DNA of 64,000 nt from Unio delphinus. Lineage: Eukaryota; Mollusca; Bivalvia; Unionida; Unionidae. The position numbers were made by a program, and so were the translations under genes. The stretch spans positions 9,679,001-9,743,000 of the forward strand of contig JAQISU010001239.1 in NCBI GenBank assembly GCA_029339505.1. The letters run 5' to 3'. Every line of letters starts with the position of its first letter. Position 1 is the first letter of the stretch. The notes under the pieces were generated by a model. It did no database searches. It had not been told where the DNA came from and saw only the letters and a list, made by a program, of their open reading frames with translations. Below, in pieces: positions 45,630 through 56,445 of this stretch.

Positions 45630-48600
45630 ATGAAGGAGTTCGAGAGATTATCGAAAATTACGCTCTGAAGAAATGCTAAATTCAATCTTGATAGAGTCTC
45701 CGTAGCACCAAAGAATCTAATAGTTGATAGAACCATGTTGGGTAAAATTCGTGATTGACGAATTCGAGCGTGATGGAGCATCTCACTGTTGGTCAACATT
45801 TCGAATTGATGGTAGCATTGATGCTACCATGAACTACGAAAGAGCAGCAGTGATAATCTCGCATCTTGACCAGAAAAAGTATTTTTTTAGAATGAAATTC
45901 ATTATCCGTTCAGACACGGGAGATTGGATTATCAGGTATAAATTTGAACCCATCTTGAAGGATAAAAGAACTGTCACTGTGAGTCGAGATTCCAAACCAG
46001 GAATTCTGACTGGAATTGACAAACCATACTACGAGAGATCTTATCCTGTAACAGCAGTTGTTTATGGGATATACCCGCTAAATGATAAACCGACTATTGA
46101 AAAACTAGCACCGATGAAACTATCGTCGTTGAATTGTGTAGCAGAACGAAAAATAGAACACTTCACAAATGCGTTGCGTGGAAATAAACTGACCGATCTA
46201 AGACGCAAAAAAATAAACGAGTGGGTGCTAACAGTGAAAGAGCGTGGAGCAACAATTCAAAATGTGTCAGCGTTAGAACGAATACTAAAATTCCCAATAT
46301 CGGTAACGACGATAACCGGAGAAGTATTAGATGAACCGAAATATAAATCGAGAGGAGCTCCAATCAAAAGTATTGATCATAACGAACACGCATGGACATC
46401 TGCAGTAACAATATTTCCACGGGATAGAACAATACAATACATACCCGCGGAGTTCTCTCCAGAATTCTCCCCTGAGGAGAAATTATTTGATTTTATTTAT
46501 CAACTGAGTAAAAACGATCTTGTGTCAGTGTGGTTACTTCACAGTTTTGAACACGAAGAGGGCACATTCGATGAATTTGTAAGACCCAATGGAGAATTAT
46601 ACCGCACTGAGGCCCTCTATGACGCGATGAAAAAACTAGCTAGTAGTTTTTCAACAGAACACGAAGAACAATTATTAACAAATTGTTTTACAATTCCGTC
46701 AGTTGCAGCTCATTTTGCGAGAAAGAGAAACACGTGGAAACCAACAAGAGCTGAATTTCTATCAGATATCAAATCAAGCTGCATCGAATATAACCACGAC
46801 GGATTATGGAATACAAAACATACCCGCGAAAATATTTTTTCGGTTGATATGTTCGCGTGTTATCCCGGGATTTTTCTCGGGTACGGAGAATGCGCTGAGT
46901 ACTTCAAGCTATTTGGACATCCCACACATGAGATGATCCGTGTTGCGATTAATGGACCACTGCCTGATTTTGATTTAACCGGATTCGCTCGTGTGGTATC
47001 ATTTGAATTAGCTACAGGACTTCATCCGTGCTGTTATGTTTGGATTGGTAGACACATATCTGAAAAACACTGGATGCTAATAGTGCTTTTACGGTATATG
47101 ATTGATTGTAGTATGCTGATATCGTTGGTTGTCAGTGAAGCGATTATATCATATCGAGCGCAGACTGAAGTCTGGTTACCACAACCTATTAGATAGTATA
47201 ATCAGCGAAAATAGAAAACAATTCCCTGATCTCGACGAAGAATATATCATGAATTGGTCCAAACAGCTATTTGAAGTTAGAAATAGACAAGCAAAAGAAC
47301 TCGGTAGAAGAATAATTGGTAAATTCACTCAGGATGGCAAATACGACAATACAAGATATACTTCACGGTTGATTATAGATAGCGTTGAGTACGATTTTAT
47401 ACTCGCGGATGTAACATCTAAGGGTATATATGTCGATCGTAAAGACGCTTTCTTGTCCGATGGAACCAAATTGGGTACAATTGTTACTTAAAACGATGGA
47501 TACAGTCTTCAGTATACACATTTGAGGGCGTCTATGCTGGCTTATGCTTCTATTAATTTATTTTCGATGATAAATAGATTTCCTGACACCGCAGTTAGAG
47601 TAGACACTGATTCATTTTACATAAACGCGAAACACCGCGAAGCAGTGGCTGAATTCACTAATTCAGACGAGAGATGGGGATCATGGAGAATTATAAAGGA
47701 AATGCTGCATGATTATTCCAAATCAGCAGATGTTACGATTGAAGATAAATATTTGAAAAATAATCAGATATCAGAACAATCTAATGCACCGTCGATATCT
47801 GATCCAATATGTAGATACAAAACCATTTACTTAAATGACTATGGTGGATCAGGAAAGACGACTCGTGCGATTGAATTATTTCGTAGAAACGCTAGCGTTT
47901 CCAAATCAAACATGATCGTGCTAACACCGACCCACAGACTTGCCAGTGAGATGAAACAACGAGGAATTAATGCTTGTACTTATCACAGTTTCTTTAGATG
48001 GTAAGGCGATGAATGGACTCCTGATCGAATGGGCGAGAAATTTATCCCTGAAGTCATAATTTGGGATGAGATATGCACGTGTCGTTAGATGTATTACAAA
48101 AGTTTCTCGAGTGGTTATGGCTAGCGAATACAAAAGTAATAATGTGTGGTGATCATGGCCAACCACCACCATTTGTCGGTTTATCCCCGCATGATTGGCT
48201 GAAGAATTTTGTAGACTATTATGAAGAAATTAATACCGATCATAGAGCACTTGATGAACAATTACGCGAGTTCAAAAAACTAATCAGATTACAACCGGAT
48301 ATAATCCAATGTGAAATAGCGCGTGAAATAATTTCAGAAACACAATTGAATGATTTCTGGGAAGCGTGGAGACCAAACGAATTGATAGTGGCAAGTAGAA
48401 AAATAGTCAGAGACACACTTCAGATGAAGTTATTTGAATTGCATAAAGAAAAATTCGCAACACTTCCAGCACCGCTGTGTTATAGACCCAATGATACACG
48501 AAAACAGAATATCGAAGTTGATATTCCTGGGCAAGGTGAGAAGCAGAACTTAGTGTTAAATGATATTGTGTTGGTTTATATCAATGTCGTCGAAGATGCA

Positions 48601-48918
48601 TTGCGTGCTGATAAATCCCCGAGGACGCTAGGTTACGCAGCGACAATAAATTTTTCACAGGGATTAACTATATCCGATACAATTATTTGGATGGTAGATA
48701 ATAACACCGAGTGGTCGAATTTAGTTTATCTCGCAGTGTCCAGAGTACGGAGAATAAATCAACTTCGAAGAGTTGTTTTAGACTATAACGACACTACAAT
48801 AAGTGATATTGTTAGCAATGATATAAGCAGAAAAAACTCTCTGGTTATAAACAACAGGATAAAAAAAAATAATAGAGAATTTGATATTGATGCTGAATTA
48901 ATAATTACGTTGAAGTAA
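45630..48918 (+). pseudogene. Family B DNA polymerase fused to SF1 helicase (Polinton), interrupted
   Basis: One ~1,095-codon locus read in several frames. A likely start is ATG 45,630 (MKEFERLSKITL); a TGA and a frame change follow before the main 490-codon frame (45,724-47,196). VDMFACYPGI (about 46,840) is polymerase motif A; VRVDTDSFYI (about 47,605) is motif C with the DTDS metal site. Then the helicase: LNDYGGSGKTTRAIE (Walker A, about 47,845), VIIWDEICT (Walker B, about 48,060), CGDHGQPPP (motif III), and ATINFSQGLTISD … YLAVSRVRR (motifs V/VI, about 48,640-48,750). Breaks: frameshift near 47,080-47,150; in-frame TAA 47,489-47,491 and 48,002-48,004; frameshift near 48,065. Role: element replication, with the helicase probably unwinding. 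Confidence 0.82.
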
Positions 48919-50012
48919 CAACAAAATAATCACTGCGCGAGTTGCAATTGTATAATGAGTTGGTGTTGGTCGGATAAAGATCCTTGCCAATTTACCGTAG
49001 ACAGACAAAATAGCAGTATTGGGCATACCAGAGATAATGTGATGCTGACTAGTCTTGAGTGCAACAGACGAAGAGGTGCTAGTTAAGACCACGCGGCGGT
49101 AATTGGGTATCACTTGTAGTTGTTCACGAGTATATCCTCGCTGAGAAGCAGTTGAATCCAGTCTATAGATTGCTGGTCTACCCGTAGATCGTGTTATACT
49201 CGATATTTTATGCGCGGTTACACTCCAAATAGGATCAGTAGCACTTGTTTTACCACCTTCAGGCTCTCCTGGTTCATATAATTACCTTACAGTGACATTG
49301 CCGAGAATTGGTTGTTTTGAAAAATCCTTTTGCGGTTTTACTGGTATAGACTTCCTTTTAATCGCGTTGTTAGGTTTCATGTTGATTGTTCGAATAATCT
49401 CATTATTTAGCGCGGTAATTACGCCTGGTAATCTCTTGACCCATTCACGAGATCGTTTATCCTGAATAAATTCCTTCGCGTATTGATATCCAAATAACCG
49501 TTCAGCAAGTGTGCGATTAAATCGTTCAACAATTGCCTGATCGCGACGTAATGCAGTATGTCCTCGTCGTAACGCGGTATTATGATTCTTCATTGTTGAT
49601 AGAACCGCACCCTGAAATTCCTTGCCAGGATCAACTTGTAATAGATTTGGCCAGCGCAGAGGACCCGGCCGATAAATTCTTTCAAATGCAGAAGCCACTT
49701 CAGTTGATGATTTTGTCTTTAGCGGTTCTGCTTGTTTGTATCGACTTGCAACATCAACTACAGTTAACGCGTATTTGTAACCACCATCATGTGGCAGAAA
49801 TAAAACATCAGCTTGATGAACTTCATTAGGAAAAGTCACATCAAAATGCGAGTAGTTAAGTTGTTTAGGCGGCGGTAGATAAATTTGCCATATCACCTGT
49901 TTAGATAACCAATCCGCTGCAGTGGTATATTTCACCGCTGCTGCGCTAGCGAGTTTACTGATTGCCGCTTTACCCTCCAGTATCCTTTTGGAGAATAATA
50001 AATAGATTCCAT
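48898..50012 (-). pseudogene. Polinton retroviral-type (rve) integrase, interrupted
   Basis: The main frame 49,282-49,935 (217 codons) has the DDE triad at D43 (HQADVLFLP), D102 (LLQVDPGKEF) and E137 (IVERFNRTL), a DX34E spacing. A short N-terminal part begins at ATG 50,012 (MESIYYSPK) in another frame, with the change in an AAAA run near 49,988. TAA at 49,282-49,284 is followed in the same frame by YEPGEPEGGKTS … ATDPIWSVTAHKI … YTREQLQVIPNY, the C-terminal chromodomain-like region typical of Polinton integrases, so the TAA truncates it. A repeat (TALRRGHTALRR) just before the catalytic Glu looks like a small internal duplication. Confidence 0.85.
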
Positions 50013-50019
50013 GTTGTTA

Positions 50020-50530
50020 TTAAATATCAGCACCTAACATCAATTTACCCTTCATTGCCGATTTTATCAAAAATAAAGCCAATTTTTCTTTGAAGGATTT
50101 ATCAGTGATAGAATCCAACGCATGAATTAATTTTACATCTGCGAGATGTCTGTGTTGCAGGTTACTGCTTTTATAAGCATCATCATAAGCATGACACGCC
50201 TTATCAATGGCGTTTATTGGATATTCACCACGTCGAGGTTGGTTTTGATCATCGAGTCGAATATCGAGTCTAGTCCCGGGTACACAATAACTATACCCTG
50301 GAAGGTGTTTTCTCCTGGATACTTCACCCATGGTGTCCCTGGGAGTTTTACTAACTTGGCTGCAATATCACCTTCTCGTTTTTTTTTAAATCCTTAGAAA
50401 TAAATCTAAATTTTTTTGTACTACATTGTACGCATTTACCAGAAAGAGCTGATCTGTTATTGCTAGTTGTAATCGTAGTCAAGTCATCTGTGCCCGTACG
50501 CTTCGTACACTTCACACAATATAAATCCAT
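50020..50530 (-). pseudogene. DUF5679-like zinc finger joined to phospholipase A2 domain, frameshifted
   Basis: ATG 50,530 (MDLYCVKCTKRTGTDD) starts a CxxC … KCVQCSTKKFRFIS zinc-finger module resembling DUF5679. The frame is lost at a 9-T tract (50,379-50,387). After a short stretch in a second frame, the 103-codon frame 50,020-50,331 carries LPGYSYCVPGT (calcium loop) and DKACHAYDDAY (His47-Asp50 catalytic pair), the signature of the PLA2 domain of parvovirus VP1 and of some Polintons/adintoviruses, which acts in membrane passage during entry. Probably a single zinc finger-PLA2 protein of about 170 codons with two breaks. Confidence 0.75.
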
Positions 50531-50640
50531 AATATATTTATAATAACATGAATGTAATTGATTAGTCAACCACCCGACAACCAGATTTACCTTCATGTGA
50601 CATGTATATTTTGTGTGGATCTTGAAAAATGATTTCTACT

Positions 50641-50969
50641 AAATGTCAATATTAGAAAGGGGAGAATAGGTTAAATTGATAACTAATTACAAATCAAAAG
50701 GATTAAGCAAGTGAAAAAAGGAATCCTCCACATTTTGTGCACTTGAAGATTTAACTTATCTTTCTTTGTCTAATGAACAGTACACGCGTTGGGAAAATGA
50801 GGGAGAATACGCACGAAACTGATTCTAACGTTCATTTTTCAGTTTGATTTTCATGTTTATTTTTTTTCTTGTTTTAAGACGCTGATATGATATAATGAAA
50901 GGTGACATAATGTAGTGACGTGTCAGTTTAAAAAGAAATGAAGGAAGAGAATGCAACACATGTCTAAAT

Positions 50970-51022
<53 letters not shown>

Positions 51023-51797
51023 AAAATTAACTAACTCATTGGGATAACAGAGTAATGATGATGGGAAAGGAGATAAGGAAGAAGAAAGAGGAACAAAATA
51101 ACCAGCGATTGATAAAGGAAGACGGAAGAAAGAAAGGAAGAGCGGTGACATGAGATGAAATGAATTGTCTGTTTTACATTTGTTTTAATTTTTCTGACAC
51201 CACTTTGAACGGAAACGTATAAGAGATTTTATGCGAAAATCTCATGCCAATTGAACAACATTATTGATCTAACTCTAGGTACCCTAATTGTTTCTGATCG
51301 TAATTGGAATATATTAATATCTATAGCTACTTTGTCTAAGCTTCCACCTTCCACCTGTGATCCTAGGCTCCAGCAAACTACATGGGGCTATTCCGCTGGA
51401 TCACTCTAACTAACCGCATGACAGTCGTTAATTACGCAAATGATCCCAAATACTGACATTGCCTTCTCACAGGATCACACTTTGTACCTTAAACATTTGC
51501 CCTTGATCTTCAGGTTCAAGTTCGGACCTATCGAGTTTAATCATCGGATCATCTCAACACATGTCAATCACCCGTGATCTCAAATAGGTTATGGGAACAT
51601 AAACGGACCTATCCATGAGTTCTCTTCTTTTCATTTCGTGCCAATTATCTTTGATCCTGTTGGCTGTATATTTCTGTTGGATCACTATTGTAACCTCATT
51701 AATAACATATTCAAACCCGTGAGTCAATATATTATATATTTTGGTCATCAGAATATGTAAATATATTTTACTAAATCCGACTGAGGTTTAGGGCTCC
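50641..51797. other. Right flank of the Polinton
   Basis: No gene. An (AAAG)n tract lies at 50,969-51,025. No counterpart to the left-edge sequence was recognised, so the right end of the element is not placed. Confidence 0.55.
50969..51025. repeat. (GAAA)n microsatellite
   Basis: About 14 GAAA units. The Phe/Leu/Ser frames across it are artefacts. Confidence 0.95.
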
Positions 51798-51806
51798 ACA
51801 TTACCT

Positions 51807-52051
51807 TAAGGGGCCCCCAGTGGCCGAGTGGTCTAAAGCGCTCTCAGTTACGAATCACTGTCATCTCATTCATGTCTGCGTGGGTTCGAGTCTTAGATTC
51901 GGCCAGTGTGGGTATGTGAGAAAACTTGCCTTGGGTCGTTGGTTCTTTCTGTGCTTTTTTCCAGGGTTATTCCTCCACCATTAATACTGGCCGCTATGTA
52001 TAGTCTATCTTGTGCTGAAAAATTGAGTGAAACCCAACAACAAAAACAACA
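51807..52051 (+). mobile_element. tRNA-derived SINE, family A (copy 6)
   Basis: Head ggcccccagtggccgagtgg, box B gggttcgagtct, the body and a CAACAACA tail. Perfect 9-bp target duplication ACATTACCT at 51,798-51,806 and 52,052-52,060. Confidence 0.92.
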
Positions 52052-52060
52052 ACATTACCT

Positions 52061-53469
52061 CGATGCGTCCCATCTTAAAAAGGTATCACAAGACATGTAG
52101 TTAGTATCCAATTAATATGTTCTGGGTAAGTGATAATTCGCTTTCCTTTATAATGAGTAAATCGCAGATATTTAGGTTTTCTACGCTGATGAAAAGTAAT
52201 GCCGACAACGGACAAGAATTACGAAATATATTTTAAAAACAAAGTTAAAGAATTTCCACAATACAATGCCATATGTTACTTTCAATATATCTCTTTACAG
52301 AGTGATCTAACTTAAGGCAGCTAGATTTCTGATCACCATATCCTTACAATGTTGGATTTGCATGGAAGCTTGCTGTAATCAGGGTTTAATTAAGAAATGA
52401 AATGCATAAACAAGATTATTTTATATTTTTTAAATGCACAGAACTTATTCATTAGAACTTAATCATTTTATTAATTTATTTATAATTTCTAACCTGACTA
52501 TGATAAGGTTGCCTCTAACATGGTCGTCTGCGCATTTTATGCGTAACAAATGTTCCATACCAACAGGGCGCGATATTGTGTACACTACAGGTGACACTAT
52601 TTTCTTTAGAACACGCGCGGTGACATAATTCATCCTAATCGGTAACTTGCGGATATTTCCGTAAAGTACAACACTGGCGCAGACAATAACGGCGTTATGG
52701 CTCTCGTGGACATACGCTTGAAATTATAAATCAATTAATAAACAAAGTTAAGTGTTTTTTCATTATCTGTATTATTTGTTTCGTTTTTTAATGGAGGGTG
52801 GGGTCTTCAAACGAATGGGGTGGTATATTTAGACTATAATGATTAAATAAAAACACTAGAACCAAAACCTTTCAAATTTTCCATTTTATATCCAACCTCT
52901 TTATTGCTAATAGTTTGAAACTCTTAACGTTAATTTTATTTTAAATTTTACAGAATACGTCAATTCAAACTCATTTTTTAGCAGTTAATATTAAAAAGAT
53001 TTAAGAAGTACTGAACTTGTCTGTCAATAAGACATAAAATATAATGCGAATTACGGTGTGTCAAGTGCCAAATTTTTCGCCAGTGATATTCATTGATTAA
53101 TTCCTAGTCTAGCCGACAATTAATTATCTTGGAGTAGAGTTTGGAGGAAGGAATGTTTTCTTACCTCAGGTCATGCTGTTAGCCTGTTTGGAGTGAAAAC
53201 GGACTGGGTGTTTGACACGCTTAAAAATACGAATTTTTCACGTAAAAGCTGACAAAGTGATTTTAAACAAATGGTAGGGTGATACTTCGACCCAGGTGGA
53301 ATTTTGTGGCATCTTGATAGACGGTTTTCCAAATGTCCGTAGGGATAGCATTTATTCCGATTGATCAAATGTAGAAGGAGAGGGTTGGGTCGAAACCTAG
53401 AATTGGGGAATATAGTCTCTGAGCTAATGAGTTTGAATTAGTCTAAAAATTTCTCTGCAAGAGAGAACC
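52061..53469. other. Intergenic
   Basis: No gene recognised. The last 300 bp may be the 5' end of the following LTR-like repeat. Confidence 0.5.
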
Positions 53470-54700
53470 GTTACCAAGACTCCGACCGCTCGTTGCAAGA
53501 ACGACGTCGTAAAATTGTGGTTCCAGGTTAAACTGAATGTGGAACGATTGTGAGACGCCAAAAACACAAGGTATTTAACTCAAATTCACCTTTATCATAA
53601 TGTAATGTATATGATGTTTTTCTTTGTCATAGATGCATAATGTATTGATACTATGATACAAATAGTTCGGTATTGCATTGATTTAATAACGTACTTTGAT
53701 ATGATGTTTCTTCGTTAAAGATGCATGATGTGTTCATATATTTTGTACGAATAGTTCGGTATTACATTGATTTAATAATGTACTTCTGAATCATGAGTTA
53801 GAATTTTCAATTTTATACGTAGATAGGTAAATGGGTGTTGTAGAAAAACCCGCTGTGTACATTTATGATTGGAAAGTACTACATTAATTCTGAATTTATC
53901 ATATTATTGAATATGGATTGTGTGTTATGATATATTGCCTCACTTTACGTAATGATTTACGGGAATATATGTGACTTTCCCAAATTCTGATGTCAATAAT
54001 TAGCAGTATAGCTCTATTGATCTGAAGACGTGTGTAGTATTTGTTAACCGTATAAATATTAACACTGATAGTAAGATCTGATTGTTCGAACCAGAAAGAC
54101 AGACGGACAATCTCAAGTTTTAAAGCATAACAAGATACTTAGGGCGTTTCCCTTTCTTTTTTCAAAGGAGAATAGTTTGTTTGAAGATCGAGTAAGAAAC
54201 AGCGAGTAAGTCGAAATTCAGAGACGGAAAAAGAAGTTGGAAGACAGAGTTGTGTAATCCCACGTACAGCCAAAGGGCAAGCTAAAGTTGAGACGAACGC
54301 AGAAGAAAAAAAACCAGTCGTCGAACAAGGTCATTGTGAATTTCCCAAGCAGTCCGATGTTAATGAACACTCGATTTCGTGATGAAATTTATTATCAGTT
54401 ATTAACGGCTAAATTCATCTATTTTTATTAATGTTTGGAGTTTAATGAATGTATCCATTATTTTAAAGCTTCAGTTTATGTATTTCTGAACTAAGTGTAT
54501 TCAGAAAGAAAGAAATTGTAATTTACAGTGTCATTCTTTTCTTGATTGTATTTTAATTAAATTCGTAATTTTATCTTACGGGGGCTCGTGTGTTGTTTTT
54601 TTCAAGATACCTACTCAAGATTACTATATCCATTTGAACCGGGCAAATTACACCGTAGAGGTCATCCCTTAGATAAACGAGTATTAGCGGGAGGCGGTTT
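53470..54700 (+). repeat. LTR-like dispersed repeat R2 (copy 2)
   Basis: Same order of conserved phrases as 28,615-29,895: 'aagactccg', 'gagacgccaaaaacacaagg', 'attttatcttacgggggctc', 'agatacctactcaagattac' and 'ggtcatcccttagataaacg'. It contains a local duplication at 53,615-53,780 ('atgatgtttttct…gatgcataatgt…atagttcggtattgcattga' twice, about 95 bp apart). Same orientation as copy 1. Confidence 0.5.
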
Positions 54701-55429
54701 TCGAGTTTGTTTGTACGAGTTGCGCAATACCTCTGACCAGCGGCTTGTGCAATATTGTACTAATAGCGCTTGATAACCGAGCAGACCCTTTCACGATGCA
54801 TTGTTGTAATATCTAAAATCGCCAACAAAACAAAAAATTAAATGTATGCTTTGACACTGGTGTGTGTCAAAATATATATTATATAAAATTAAGTTAAATA
54901 ACTGATATGCAGTGCCAAAAAAGGTACAAATATGCTTGTAGGAAATAATGGTTGAATTAGCTATACGATGTGTATCCGTTATTTCTATTATGTTCAACAG
55001 TATTAGTAAAGCATTGACGTTATTCAAGTTTATACTCCATTGTCGATGTACTCTAAAGTACGAATCATAAGTTCTGATTTTCCATTTAATATATGACATC
55101 GAAACTCACTGAGTAATTTAGAAAAGACAATATTTAAATTGAAAATTTTTCCTCTGCAGTGAATTTTAATTTCGAGCTTAATATTACTATGAAGTAATGT
55201 GGCGAAATCAGTATAAAATATGAACGCTACATTTTGCAGCATTTATGCCCAACCTCTATCGTCATCTAAGAACTGTGTGTTTACTGTGCAGTGAATCTTA
55301 GAAATATAGTGAAATATTTGCATGCATACTGGGAAATTTTCATTAATATGTAACATCCTAACTATTCAGTCAAGTGATGGTATTTGAAAGTATTTGAAAA
55401 TCAAATGCGGGAAGAAAGTCCAGGTATTA
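54701..55429. other. Intergenic
   Basis: AT-rich; nothing recognised. Confidence 0.55.
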
Positions 55430-55441
55430 CTCTTAGAAGTT

Positions 55442-55443
<2 letters not shown>

Positions 55444-55482
<39 letters not shown>

Positions 55483-55809
55483 TGTCTGTCTGTGTGTGTG
55501 ATTTGGATCTTTTAAGTAGCATTAAAAAAATTGAGTCAAAAATCGCTACGATGTCTTAAGTGTGGCAGTTTATAATGAAGTCTAGCACTGGGGCATCATG
55601 CCGCAGGCATGGAGCTTGATGTTCCACCCGGTCACATTAGCCTGACCGAGGCCGACCAGTCCTAGCACTAACCTTTTAGTGCTGAGCGCCAAGCAAGGCA
55701 GCTGTTTGTACCATGTTTAAAGTCTTTGGTATGACTCATCCTGGGAATGAACCCACAACTTCCCGCATCCGAATCGGCTGTTCTAACCACTAGGCAACCA
55801 GAGCGGTCT
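55444..55809 (-). mobile_element. tRNA-derived SINE, family B, full length with (CA)n tail
   Basis: Perfect 14-bp target duplication CTCTTAGAAGTTCA at 55,430-55,443 and 55,810-55,823. On the minus strand it starts with a tRNA-like head (gttgcctagtggttagaaca; box B gtgggttcattccc), then the body (gtgaccgggtggaacatcaa … gcatgatgccccagtgctag) and ends in (CA)n, seen here as the (GT)n tract 55,446-55,499. Confidence 0.88.
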
Positions 55810-55984
55810 CTCTTAGAAGTTCAAGAGTCTAGTTCATTTAGTCCTCAAATTTACCAATATACAAATTCGAACGTTACTTTCATGTTTTCTTATAGTGAGT
55901 GGCAATACATATAGTCATTGAATATACAATATTATGTACTAATATGCTTGCCACGGTAAAATGAAATTGAAACGGATATTAGTT

Positions 55985-56445
55985 ATGCAGTTCAAACTGT
56001 TATTTAGCAGTGCATACTGTATAAATTGTTTTTAGTAGTGCATACTGTAGAAACTGTTATTTAGCAGTGCATACTGTATAAACTTTATTCAGCAATGCAT
56101 GCTGTATAAACTGTTTTTTTATAGTGCAGACTGAAGAAACTGTTATTTAGCAGTGCATACTATATAAACTGTTTATTTAGCAGTAAAGATTGTAGAAATT
56201 GTTATTTAGCAGTGCATACTGTAGAAACTATTTATTCATCAGTGCAGACTGTGGAAACTTAATCAGCAGTGCATGCTGTAGAAACTGTTTATTAAGAACT
56301 GCATGCTGTTGAAACTGTTATTTAGCATTGCATACTGTACAAACTGTTTATTCAGCAGTGCAGACTGTAGAAACTGTTATTTAGCAGTGCATTCAGGTAG
56401 AAACTGTTTATTTGGCAGTGCAGACTGTTTAAACCTATAATCTGC
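55985..56445. repeat. 29-30-bp minisatellite, about 15 degenerate copies
   Basis: The unit is approximately 'cagtgcatactgtagaaact gttatttag' with many substitutions. Units alternate 'gcatact' and 'gcagact' forms. Confidence 0.88.

Larger units (their letters stand above)
35820..50640 (-). mobile_element. Maverick/Polinton (adintovirus-like) integrated element
   Basis: It has the gene set that defines Polintons: protein-primed-type family B DNA polymerase, retroviral-type integrase, adenain-like protease, double-jelly-roll major capsid protein, pVI/pX-like and penton-like proteins. About 15 kb is typical. Most genes are on the minus strand; the polymerase is on the plus strand. Accessory genes are PLA2, a zinc finger of DUF5679 type, and HNH. 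I could not find long terminal inverted repeats, target duplication or a packaging ATPase. Boundaries are set by the outermost genes. Most genes are interrupted, so the copy is probably inactive. Confidence 0.9.

Noticed and set aside
50825..51151. 108-codon minus-strand frame rich in Ser/Phe/Leu
   Set aside because: It crosses the GAAA microsatellite; no conserved content.
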